A stretch of DNA of 5,457 nucleotides from an uncultured Bacillota bacterium (GTDB lineage: Bacteria > Bacillota > Clostridia > Peptostreptococcales > Anaerovoracaceae), in contig CASEFF010000156.1 in the NCBI GenBank assembly GCA_949287115.1, positions 1 through 5,457 on the forward strand. Reading direction: 5' to 3'. The position numbers were made by a program, and so were the translations under genes. A model generated the notes under the pieces. The model did not search any database. It saw only the letters and a program-made list of their open reading frames with translations, and had not been told where the DNA came from. Numbering within the stretch: position 1 is the stretch's first letter; every line of letters starts with the position of its first letter. Below are positions 1 through 5,457 of this stretch, one piece after another.

Positions 1-28
1 AAAAAAACAAAAACCGCATGTTGTGCGG
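1..28 (-). terminator. Short hairpin next to an A-tract (terminator-like on minus strand)
   Basis: CCGCA (14-18) and TGCGG (24-28) form a 5-bp stem with a 5-nt loop. Bases 1-13 are almost all A, so a minus-strand transcript would read a hairpin followed by a U-rich tract, the layout of an intrinsic terminator. On the plus strand the stem is followed by GC-rich sequence, so it would not end a plus-strand transcript. No minus-strand gene is seen to its right. It may be half of a bidirectional terminator, or chance. The short stem keeps confidence low. Confidence 0.25.
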
Positions 29-68
29 GCGGCGGATTCGGTGTATATTATAGTTACAGATTTATAAT
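21..68 (+). promoter_or_regulatory. Candidate promoter region for rho
   Basis: Several sigma-A-like -10 hexamers lie here: TATATT at 44-49, TATAGT at 49-54 and a perfect TATAAT at 63-68. TATATT is 17 nt downstream of TTGTGC (21-26), which matches the -35 consensus at three of six bases. The perfect TATAAT has no clear -35 partner. Transcription from either would leave an AT-rich rho leader of about 90-115 nt. rho is often autoregulated through its leader in other bacteria, but I see no strong leader hairpin here. The rho Shine-Dalgarno is AGAAAGGG at 153-160, 9 nt before the ATG. Confidence 0.4.
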
Positions 69-169
69 AAGTAATGATCCTATCGTAATCGAGTCATTTT
101 CTTTTATTTATCCGAACGTATGAAACATTTTTAAAAAATTTATCGATTTAACAGAAAGGGTTCACATTT

Positions 170-1780
170 ATGTGGAAGACTATGGATGAGTCGGCGCTTA
201 AAGCTAAAAAAGTGGCCGAACTTAGGGAGATAGCCAGGACTTTTGGGCTGGAGAACTATCAGAAGATGAAGAAAGCGGAGCTGGTGAAGGCGCTCATGAA
301 GGACGACGAGCCGCAGGCCGGTGCCGCAGATGAGCAGGCAATATCGGCAGCGGAAACCTCCGGGGCCGCGGAATCCGCCGGAAACGACGGCGAGAACGCA
401 GAGGGCACGGACGCCGGCAGGAGCAGGGGAAGAAAGGAAAGCGGCAGGACGCGCGAGAACAAGGCGCGGGCGGTGAAAAACGGCAGGCCGCGAAAGGCTG
501 CGCCGGATGATATCCGGGGCGAAGATACAGAAGGCGCGGACGGTGAAAACGTGGAAGCCGCCGAAGCGTGTGAACACGAAAGACACGAAAGGCAGGACAG
601 GAAGGACAGGCAGGGGAAAAACCGCGGCAGGTCATCTTCCTCTTCCGAGCGCGGCGACAGGTTCGAGGAGGAAGGCATACTGGAGCTTGCAGACGGAGGC
701 TTTGGCTTCCTGCGGTTTGACAACTTCCTCACCAGCGACAGGGACATATACGTGGCGCCGGCGCAGATCAGGCGTTTCAATCTCAAGACGGGAGATAAGG
801 TAAAGGGCATATGCAGACACCCCAACGACGGAGACAAGTTCGGGGCGCTGCTCTACGTCGTGTCCGTCAACGGAGAAGAGCCGGGCAGGGCGATAACCAG
901 ACCTGACTTCGAGTCGCTGACGCCGATATTCCCCAACGAGAGGTTCAAGCTGGAAGCCGGCAGCAGGGAGCTGTCGCTGAGGCTCATAGATCTTGTGGCG
1001 CCGATAGGCAAGGGCCAGAGAGGCCTTATCGTGGCGCCTCCCAAGGCGGGAAAGACCGTGCTGCTGAAAAAGATAGCCGGCAGCATCGAGAAGAACTATC
1101 CCGACGTTGAGATGATAATACTGCTGGTTGACGAGAGGCCGGAGGAAGTCACCGACATGAAGCGCAGCCTCAAAGGCAACGGCGAGGTCATATATTCCAC
1201 ATTCGACGAGATGCCGCAGCATCACGTGAAGGTCGCCGAGATGGTGCTGGCCAGGGCTCAGAGGCTGGCGGAATACGGAAAAGACGTAGTCATACTGCTC
1301 GACAGCATCACGAGGCTGGCAAGGGCTTACAATCTGGTGGTGCCACCTTCGGGAAAGACGCTGTCCGGCGGATTTGATCCCGGCGCGCTCCACAAGCCGA
1401 AGAAATTCTTCGGAGCGGCAAGAAAGATAGACGAGGGCGGGAGCATCACGATACTGGCGACGGCTCTCGTGGAAACGGGAAGCCGTATGGACGACCTGAT
1501 ATTCGAGGAGTTCAAGGGCACGGGCAACATGGAGCTGCACCTCGACAGGAAGCTGTCGGAAAAGCGCATATTCCCGGCCATAAACCTCAACAAATCGGGT
1601 ACGAGAAGAGAGGATCTGCTGATGGATCAGGACGAGCTGGAAGCCATCTGGTACATGAGAAGAGCGCTGGGCAACAGGGACAACGCGGAAGTCACCGAAG
1701 TCATACTGGACAATCTGGCGCACACGAAGGACAACAGGACCTTTATAGAAGTGATAAAGAAGATAAAACTAGAGGGGTAA
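170..1780 (+). CDS. rho: Transcription termination factor Rho
   Basis: Rho is a hexameric RNA-binding ATPase that loads on nascent RNA and dissociates the elongation complex in the cytoplasm. Residues 8-44 match the SAP-like Rho N-terminal domain. Residues 45-165 are a low-complexity stretch rich in E, D, G, A, R and K. The cold-shock-like RNA-binding domain covers about 166-237. The ATPase core follows, with Walker A APPKAGKT (289-296), the [10 protein letters not shown] segment that holds the catalytic Glu (321-330), Walker B VILLD (374-378), the Q-loop region SGKTLSGG (394-401) and the arginine-finger region SGTRREDLL (476-484). All key motifs are intact. At 536 residues it is longer than the 419-residue E. 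coli protein, almost wholly because of the N-terminal insertion. The ATG at 170 is preferred because AGAAAGGG lies 9 nt upstream; the ATG at 182 would be too far. The next gene starts 1 nt after the stop. Confidence 0.98.
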   Translation: MWKTMDESALKAKKVAELREIARTFGLENYQKMKKAELVKALMKDDEPQAGAADEQAISAAETSGAAESAGNDGENAEGTDAGRSRGRKESGRTRENKARAVKNGRPRKAAPDDIRGEDTEGADGENVEAAEACEHERHERQDRKDRQGKNRGRSSSSSERGDRFEEEGILELADGGFGFLRFDNFLTSDRDIYVAPAQIRRFNLKTGDKVKGICRHPNDGDKFGALLYVVSVNGEEPGRAITRPDFESLTPIFPNERFKLEAGSRELSLRLIDLVAPIGKGQRGLIVAPPKAGKTVLLKKIAGSIEKNYPDVEMIILLVDERPEEVTDMKRSLKGNGEVIYSTFDEMPQHHVKVAEMVLARAQRLAEYGKDVVILLDSITRLARAYNLVVPPSGKTLSGGFDPGALHKPKKFFGAARKIDEGGSITILATALVETGSRMDDLIFEEFKGTGNMELHLDRKLSEKRIFPAINLNKSGTRREDLLMDQDELEAIWYMRRALGNRDNAEVTEVILDNLAHTKDNRTFIEVIKKIKLEG

Positions 1781-1781
1781 T

Positions 1782-2810
1782 ATGGATCTGGACAAGATAT
1801 TTCGCAGGGATGCAAACCCTACGAAGATGGGCGGACAGGCAGTGATGGAAGGGATAATGATGAGGGGCGAGACGAAAACGGCCCTCGCCGTCAGACTGCC
1901 CGACGGAGACATAAAAGTAGAGACGGAAGATATAAAGGAGCGCAAAAAGTGGATGAACATACCGCTGGTGCGCGGAGTCGTCGCCTTCGTAGGCTCTCTC
2001 GTGATCGGGGTGGGACAGCTGATGAAGTCCGCCGAGATACTGGGAGAGTACGATGATGAGGAGTACGAGGAGACGCGCTTTGAAAAGTGGCTCAACAGGA
2101 AGTTCGGCAGCAAAGGCGCGTGGAACGTGCTCATGTACATGTCGGTGGCGCTGGCGCTGGTGTTCACCGTGGGAGTTTTCATAATACTGCCGACAGGCGT
2201 GGTGAGCATCATGAAGCTGTTCACCGACAGCGTCTTCTGGCTCAACTTCGCGGAGGGCGCGTTCCGTATACTGCTGTTCGTGCTGTACGTCTACGCCATA
2301 TCCTTCATGGGAGAGATAAAGCGTGTGTTCCAGTACCACGGTGCTGAGCACAAGACCATACACTGTTTCGAGAGCGGACTTGAGCTGACGCCGGAAAACT
2401 GCCGTCAGTTCCCGACGCTGCACCCGAGGTGCGGCACCAGCTTCCTGATGTTCGTTTTCATAATAGCCTTCGCGCTGCATTTCCTGCTGGGGTGGCCGAG
2501 TCTGATCCTCAGGATCGTTTCGCGGCTGCTGCTCCTGCCGGTCATAGCCGGAGTATCATATGAACTGCTGAGATGGGCGGGACGCGGAGACAGTCCGGTT
2601 GTGCGCATACTCAGCATACCGGGCCTTTACCTGCAGAAGATCACGACGAAGGAGCCGGACGACAGCCAGCTGGAAGTCGCCATAGCATCGATAAACGCGG
2701 TGCTTGCGGCAGAGGGTAAGGTGCCCCGTGCCGCGACGGCGGATATGACGGGCGCAGACGGAGCGTCCTTTGACCAGGAGGGAAAAGATGAAGACGAGGC
2801 AGCTTGTTAG
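1782..2810 (+). CDS. yqhQ: DUF1385 (YqhQ-like) multi-pass membrane protein
   Basis: This belongs to the DUF1385 family, whose biochemical role I do not know. Family hallmarks seen are GGQAVMEGIMMRG (17-29), the FQYHGAEHKTIHCFESG block (183-199), HPRCGTSF (214-221) and the C-terminal LQKITTKEPDD (284-294) followed by an EVAIASINAVL helix. The conserved His, Glu and Cys residues could bind a metal or be catalytic; that is inference. Hydrophobic segments lie near 62-81, 113-145, 158-176, 219-237 and 240-258, so it is an integral membrane protein. The last 30 residues are polar and acidic and look like a poorly conserved tail. The start sits 1 nt after the rho stop, with AGAGGGG (1771-1777) inside the last rho codons, which suggests coupled translation. 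Its 3' end overlaps prmC by 23 bases. DUF1385 genes commonly neighbour rho and prmC in Firmicutes. The symbol follows the Bacillus homologue. Confidence 0.9.
   Translation: MDLDKIFRRDANPTKMGGQAVMEGIMMRGETKTALAVRLPDGDIKVETEDIKERKKWMNIPLVRGVVAFVGSLVIGVGQLMKSAEILGEYDDEEYEETRFEKWLNRKFGSKGAWNVLMYMSVALALVFTVGVFIILPTGVVSIMKLFTDSVFWLNFAEGAFRILLFVLYVYAISFMGEIKRVFQYHGAEHKTIHCFESGLELTPENCRQFPTLHPRCGTSFLMFVFIIAFALHFLLGWPSLILRIVSRLLLLPVIAGVSYELLRWAGRGDSPVVRILSIPGLYLQKITTKEPDDSQLEVAIASINAVLAAEGKVPRAATADMTGADGASFDQEGKDEDEAAC
2776..2782 (+). promoter_or_regulatory. Strong ribosome-binding site that sets the prmC start
   Basis: AGGAGGG lies 5 nt before the ATG at 2788, inside the end of the DUF1385 gene. It decides the prmC start: an in-frame TTG at 2770 lies upstream of this site and would have no Shine-Dalgarno at a working distance. 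The overlap suggests that ribosomes finishing DUF1385 can reload on prmC. Confidence 0.8.
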
Positions 2811-3672
2811 AGAAGGAGAATATCGGCTCGCCAAAGCCTACTGCATGGATCCGAAGATCGATGCGGAGGAGCTCTACTGTTTTCTCACGGGAATGGACAG
2901 GATGGGCATCTTCATGAAGGCCGAGGAGGAAGTCGACCCGGAGACGGAAGAAAAATACATGGAGCTGATAGAAAGGCGGGCATCGCGGGTGCCTCTGCAG
3001 CATATAACGGGCGTTCAGGAGTTCATGGGATATTCCTTCGATGTGAATCCCGACGTGCTGATACCGAGGCAGGACACGGAGACGCTGGTGACGGAAGCTG
3101 CAAGGATCATAGGCGAGACGCCGAGGGAAAAGCTCTCGTTCTTCGAAAAGCTCAGGGGCGAGAAAGAGTGGGACGTGCTGGACCTGTGCTGCGGGAGCGG
3201 CGCCGTGGGCGTTTCCATAGCGAAGATCTGCGCCAATGCGAAGGTCACGGGCTCCGACATAAGCGAAAGAGCCGTGGAAACGGCAAGGGAGAACGCGAGA
3301 AAGCTGAGGACGAAGGCGAAGTTCGTCGTCGGCGACATGTTCGGGCCTTTCAGAGGGAAGAAGTTCGACATGATAGTTTCCAATCCCCCTTACATAAGGA
3401 CGAACATGATCTCCATACTTCAGGAGGAAGTGAAGAGCCACGAGCCGCTGACGGCGCTGGACGGCGGACGGGATGGACTGGATTTTTACAGGATCATCGT
3501 GGACGAGGCCGCAGATCACCTGAAGCCGGAAGGCTTCCTGCTGCTGGAGATAGGCCACGATCAGGGCGAGGATCTGAGGAAGATGCTGAGGGATTCGGGA
3601 AAATATTCGCCTGCGGAAGTAATTAGGGATTTACCGGGGCGCGATCGTGTGGTAAAATGTAAATTGAAATAG
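2788..3672 (+). CDS. prmC: Peptide chain release factor N5-glutamine methyltransferase PrmC
   Basis: PrmC (HemK) methylates the glutamine of the GGQ motif in release factors RF1 and RF2, using S-adenosylmethionine, and so raises termination efficiency. The 294-residue protein has the helical N-terminal substrate domain with RVPLQHITG (67-75), the linker signature PRQDTETLV (93-101), SAM-binding motif I DLCCGSGAVG (132-141), an acidic residue after the second strand (D157), the catalytic NPPY (199-202) and the DGGRDGLDFYR block (225-235). Length is normal for the family. The start is the ATG at 2788 behind AGGAGGG. It overlaps the DUF1385 gene by 23 bases. The usual partner prfA is not downstream; a leader and hydE follow instead. 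The last 15 or so codons are AT-rich compared with the rest and seem to contain a promoter for the next unit. Confidence 0.96.
   Translation: MKTRQLVREGEYRLAKAYCMDPKIDAEELYCFLTGMDRMGIFMKAEEEVDPETEEKYMELIERRASRVPLQHITGVQEFMGYSFDVNPDVLIPRQDTETLVTEAARIIGETPREKLSFFEKLRGEKEWDVLDLCCGSGAVGVSIAKICANAKVTGSDISERAVETARENARKLRTKAKFVVGDMFGPFRGKKFDMIVSNPPYIRTNMISILQEEVKSHEPLTALDGGRDGLDFYRIIVDEAADHLKPEGFLLLEIGHDQGEDLRKMLRDSGKYSPAEVIRDLPGRDRVVKCKLK
3630..3658 (+). promoter_or_regulatory. Candidate promoter for the hydE leader, inside the prmC 3' end
   Basis: TTTACC (3630-3635) matches the -35 consensus at four of six bases. It is 17 nt from TAAAAT (3653-3658), which matches the -10 at five of six. Transcription would start near 3665, about 240 nt before hydE. 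The local AT-rich patch within an otherwise GC-rich gene supports a regulatory role. The sequence alone cannot prove activity. Confidence 0.45.
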
Positions 3673-3706
3673 GACAAAAAAAGTATGAATCTCGTACTGA
3701 CGCCAA

Positions 3707-3840
3707 GGGTCTGACCGAGGAAAAAGGCGACGATGATGACGATGCGGACTGTGGAATACAGGTTTACAGGAAAGGCAAACGAAGGGACGGCAACGGAAAA
3801 CCGGCAAGCAGCAGTCTCATGGGATTGTCGGGACAGACCC
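3707..3840 (+). promoter_or_regulatory. Structured hydE leader, candidate riboswitch or attenuator of unknown class
   Basis: GGGTCTG (3707-3713) is exactly complementary to CAGACCC (3834-3840). Just inside, CCGA (3715-3718) can pair with TCGG (3828-3831), giving a closing helix of 11 bp with a small internal loop. Deeper pairing is possible between GACTG (3747-3751) and CAGTC (3812-3816). The 3' strand shares four bases, ACCC (3837-3840), with the 5' arm of the terminator, so the two folds exclude each other. That is the usual design of a transcriptional riboswitch or attenuator. I compared it from memory with the main known classes and found no convincing match, so the ligand is unknown. The position before hydE makes a link to iron, SAM or hydrogenase status thinkable, but that is speculation. 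Confidence 0.4.
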
Positions 3841-3867
3841 CTGCGCTCAAGGCGACAGGGGTTTTTT
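3837..3867 (+). terminator. Intrinsic terminator 40 nt upstream of hydE
   Basis: ACCCCTG (3837-3843) pairs with CAGGGGT (3856-3862). CGC (3844-3846) can add three pairs with GCG (3852-3854) if A3855 is bulged, leaving a 5-nt loop. Six T residues (3862-3867) follow directly. It could end the rho-DUF1385-prmC transcript, act as a conditional terminator for hydE, or both. Its closeness to the hydE start and its overlap with the upstream complementary segment favour a conditional role. Confidence 0.8.
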
Positions 3868-3907
3868 GATACGGGAAACGAAAGGAAGGGAGGTCTGCGA
3901 AAGGGCT

Positions 3908-4984
3908 ATGGATGCGATGAAGATCCGTGAAAAGCTGGGCTCGGCGGAGGGCATAGCATCGCTGCTGACGCTGGAGGATTTCGGCTCCGTATACGCGCTG
4001 GCCGACAGGACGCGGCGCGAAGCGGTGGGCGACACCGTTCATCTCAGGGCGATAATAGAGTTTTCCAACATATGCAGGAGACGGTGCATATACTGCGGCC
4101 TCAACAGGGAAAACATGAACATACCGCGGTACAGGATGACGGACGAAGAGATACTGGAAACCGCACGGGATGCGGTACAGGCCGGATACAGGACCGTCGT
4201 CCTCCAGTCGGGAGAAGACGAATATTACACGGCGGAACGCCTTGGGGACATCATAAAGGAGATAAAGAAAATGACGGTCGGCGGCGGGGACGCGGACGAT
4301 GCGGACGGCAAAAGGACAGGCGAGACAGACGGAGCAGGTATGGCGGAGCCGGTACATCCGGCCGTCACAGTGAGCTGCGGGGAGCGGCCGCGCGAAGACT
4401 ACGTCGTCTGGCGGAAGGCCGGAGCCGACAGGTACCTGCTCAAACACGAGACGGCGGACCCCGCGCTTTACGACAGGTTCCACCCCTGCGGGACGCTCGC
4501 GGATAGGGTCGGATGCCTGAAGACGCTGAAGGAACTGGGATACGAGACAGGCAGCGGTTTCATGGTGGGCCTTCCGGGGCAGACGCCGCTGACGCTGGCG
4601 GAGGATCTGCTGCTGCTGAAGGAGATACCGTGCAAAATGGCAGGCATAGGACCTTTCATCTCCAATCCCAAGACGCCGCTTGCGGGAGAGCCGGACGGCG
4701 ATCCGGAAACGGCGAGGCGGGCGGTGGCCATAGCGAGGCTGCTGCTGCCGGATGCGAACCTTCCCCTCACGACGTCCCTTGCCATACTGGCGGGGCAGCA
4801 GGGGGACGGGGAGATGGAAAACCCGTTCGCTTTCGGAGCCAACGTGGTGATGAAAAAGGTGACCCCCGACAGGTACAAGGAAGCATACGAGATATATCCG
4901 GCGGCGCTGGGAAAGACCGACATCATAAAGGACCGCCGCGAGCTGGAACTGATGATAAGCAGATGCGGAAGGCAGCCGCTGTAG
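3908..4984 (+). CDS. hydE: [FeFe]-hydrogenase H-cluster radical SAM maturase HydE
   Basis: HydE is a radical-SAM enzyme that processes the Fe(CO)2(CN)-cysteine unit made by HydG on the way to the H-cluster diiron site. The 358-residue protein shows the CX3CX2C [4Fe-4S] motif at C56, C60 and C63 within SNICRRRCIYCGL, then VVLQSGEDEYY (97-107), GADRYLLKHETADP (172-185), GYETGSGFMVGLPGQTP (211-227) and GIGPFISNPKTPLA (246-259), all typical of HydE. Residues about 122-150 are a Gly/Asp-rich insertion compared with Thermotoga HydE as I recall it. The C-terminus ends soon after residue 350 and lacks the cysteines of the optional second cluster. The ATG at 3908 is chosen. AAGGGAGGT (3886-3894) lies 13 nt upstream, rather far, and AAGGG (3901-3905) rather near. 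An in-frame TTG at 3866 falls in the terminator U-tract and is unlikely. The related PylB and BioB are less likely because of these motifs and the hydG neighbour. Confidence 0.95.
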   Translation: MDAMKIREKLGSAEGIASLLTLEDFGSVYALADRTRREAVGDTVHLRAIIEFSNICRRRCIYCGLNRENMNIPRYRMTDEEILETARDAVQAGYRTVVLQSGEDEYYTAERLGDIIKEIKKMTVGGGDADDADGKRTGETDGAGMAEPVHPAVTVSCGERPREDYVVWRKAGADRYLLKHETADPALYDRFHPCGTLADRVGCLKTLKELGYETGSGFMVGLPGQTPLTLAEDLLLLKEIPCKMAGIGPFISNPKTPLAGEPDGDPETARRAVAIARLLLPDANLPLTTSLAILAGQQGDGEMENPFAFGANVVMKKVTPDRYKEAYEIYPAALGKTDIIKDRRELELMISRCGRQPL

Positions 4985-4999
4985 GTATCGTGCGGCGCG

Positions 5000-5023
5000 C
5001 GGGCGGCCGGGCGGCTGGGCGGC
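5000..5023 (+). repeat. Three tandem GC-rich 8-mers after hydE
   Basis: CGGGCGGC occurs at 5000-5007 and 5008-5015, followed by TGGGCGGC at 5016-5023. They lie in a very GC-rich stretch (4991-5043) flanked by TGCGG (4991-4995) and CCGCA (5039-5043), which can pair. The G-runs could form secondary structure. There is no T-run directly after, so it is not a standard intrinsic terminator. It may reduce read-through or simply be slippage-born repeat. Confidence 0.75.
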
Positions 5024-5062
5024 CTCAGGCGGCGGAGACCGCAGTCAAAGGACAAGCGATAG

Positions 5063-5110
5063 TATAAATGTTGATATAAAACGGTATATAAAAAGTGATA
5101 TAAAAGGAGA
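5063..5110 (+). repeat. Four phased 12-nt repeats starting TATAAA, upstream of hydG
   Basis: Four contiguous 12-nt units begin with TATAAA at 5063, 5075, 5087 and 5099: TATAAATGTTGA, TATAAAACGGTA, TATAAAAAGTGA and TATAAAAGGAGA. All end in A and most keep a G-rich second half. The last unit contains the hydG Shine-Dalgarno AGGAGA (5105-5110). The TATAAA cores resemble -10 hexamers, and TTGATA (5071-5076) resembles a -35, but it has no well-placed -10. The array could hold the hydG promoter or a regulator-binding site, or be an AT-rich translation enhancer. Confidence 0.75.
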
Positions 5111-5118
5111 AACGGAAA

Positions 5119-5457
5119 ATGGCAGTTTACAACAGCACATCAAAGAAAGCGGAAGAATTCATAAACCACGAGAAGATCCTGGAAACGCTGGAATACGCGG
5201 AATCCCACAAGAACGATCTGGAGCTGATGGAGAAGATCCTCGAAAAGGGAAGGGAGTACAAGGGTCTGTCCTACAAGGAGGCGGCAACGCTGCTGGAATG
5301 TGAGGACCCCTACATCATACAGAAGACCTTCGATCTGGGCAAGGAGATAAAGGAGCACTTCTACGGCAACAGGATAGTGATGTTCGCACCTCTCTACCTT
5401 TCCAATTACTGCGTCAACGGATGTGTATACTGTCCGTACCACGGCCAGAACAAGCAC
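5119..5457 (+). CDS. hydG: [FeFe]-hydrogenase H-cluster radical SAM maturase HydG (5' part)
   Basis: HydG is a radical-SAM tyrosine lyase that cleaves tyrosine to p-cresol and dehydroglycine. It converts the latter to CO and cyanide bound to iron, the ligands of the H-cluster. Only the first 113 residues are in the window, and the frame stays open to the edge; complete family members are several hundred residues long. The call rests on MFAPLYLSNYCVNGCVYCPYH, read as MFAPLYLSNY (88-97) followed by the CX3CX2C cluster motif at C98, C102 and C105, and on the helical N-terminal segment before it, all typical of HydG. The C-terminal second cluster site cannot be checked here. The start is the ATG at 5119, with AGGAGA (5105-5110) 8 nt upstream. 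It lies 134 nt after hydE, so it may be co-transcribed with hydE or have its own promoter in the AT-rich repeat array. Confidence 0.95.
   Translation, partial: MAVYNSTSKKAEEFINHEKILETLEYAESHKNDLELMEKILEKGREYKGLSYKEAATLLECEDPYIIQKTFDLGKEIKEHFYGNRIVMFAPLYLSNYCVNGCVYCPYHGQNKH

Noticed and set aside
632..1723. Minus-strand open frame of 363 codons opposite rho
   Set aside because: It is the antisense of a fully conserved rho, has no family motif and no ribosome-binding site; long antisense frames are common in GC-rich genes.
1743..2480. Minus-strand open frame of 245 codons opposite the DUF1385 gene
   Set aside because: The plus strand is clearly the coding one by motifs and spacing; the antisense product is rich in His, Arg, Gln and Tyr, as expected of a shadow frame.
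2770..2787. TTG at 2770 as the prmC start
   Set aside because: The strong AGGAGGG at 2776-2782 lies after it and points to the ATG at 2788.
3708..3716. Short palindrome GGTCTGACC as an operator
   Set aside because: Nine bases with a 1-nt centre are too common to support an operator, and the bases are better explained by the leader helix.
3707..3840. Assignment of the leader to the NiCo (czcD) or c-di-GMP-I riboswitch class
   Set aside because: GGGACAG next to the closing helix recalls NiCo, and ACAGG...GGCAAAC...GGGACG recalls c-di-GMP-I, but the other conserved junction elements and hairpins of both classes are missing as far as I recall them.
3866..3907. TTG at 3866 as the hydE start
   Set aside because: It lies in the terminator U-tract without a Shine-Dalgarno, and the added residues do not look like HydE.
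3733..3930. Plus-strand 65-codon open frame starting ATGATGACGATG
   Set aside because: It has no Shine-Dalgarno at a usable distance, runs through the terminator and the hydE start, and its product shows no recognisable motif.
3908..4984. PylB or biotin synthase instead of HydE
   Set aside because: GADRYLLKHETADP, the LQSGEDEYY block and an adjacent hydG fit HydE; no pyrrolysine or biotin genes are nearby.
4513..5067. Plus-strand open frame of 184 codons overlapping the hydE 3' half
   Set aside because: HydE motifs are in the other frame; this product is a Gly/Arg/Ala-rich shadow that runs into the GC-rich repeat.

Overview
The window carries five plus-strand genes: rho (transcription termination factor), a DUF1385/YqhQ-type membrane protein gene, prmC (release-factor glutamine methyltransferase), hydE, and the first 113 codons of hydG, which runs off the right edge. 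HydE and HydG are radical-SAM maturases of [FeFe]-hydrogenase. The host is therefore most likely an anaerobic, hydrogen-metabolising bacterium. The rho / DUF1385 / prmC cluster is typical of Firmicutes. Coding DNA is GC-rich, yet uses ATA (Ile) and AGG (Arg) very often, and the intergenic DNA is AT-rich. This fits some GC-richer Clostridia; I infer Clostridia only tentatively and cannot name a genus.

Layout. Bases 1-169 form an AT-rich rho upstream region with several -10-like hexamers and one short hairpin. Bases 170-3672 are a compact translation/transcription housekeeping block. The rho stop is followed 1 nt later by the DUF1385 start, and prmC starts inside the last 23 bases of the DUF1385 gene behind a near-perfect Shine-Dalgarno. 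rpmE and prfA, common companions in this cluster in other Firmicutes, are absent from the positions where they usually sit.

Bases 3673-3907 are the most interesting non-coding stretch. A plausible promoter lies in the last codons of prmC. It is followed by about 200 nt of leader and an intrinsic terminator that ends 40 nt before hydE. A 7-nt segment early in the leader is exactly complementary to bases overlapping the 5' arm of the terminator, so the RNA could switch between two exclusive folds, as in a riboswitch or attenuator. I could not match it to a known riboswitch class.

Bases 3908-4984 are hydE, which has an unusual hydrophilic insertion in the barrel and lacks the usual C-terminal cysteine cluster site. 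Bases 4985-5118 separate hydE and hydG and change sharply in composition. First comes a very GC-rich stretch with three tandem 8-mers. Then come four copies of a 12-nt unit starting TATAAA, in exact 12-nt register, the last copy carrying the hydG ribosome-binding site.

Functionally, Rho and PrmC serve general transcription and translation termination, while HydG and HydE build the CO/CN-ligated iron of the H-cluster. The third maturase (HydF) and the hydrogenase itself are not in the window. No RNA gene, CRISPR array, insertion sequence or minus-strand gene could be supported. I found no clear new biological system; the best candidates for something undescribed are the hydE leader and the phased repeat before hydG.
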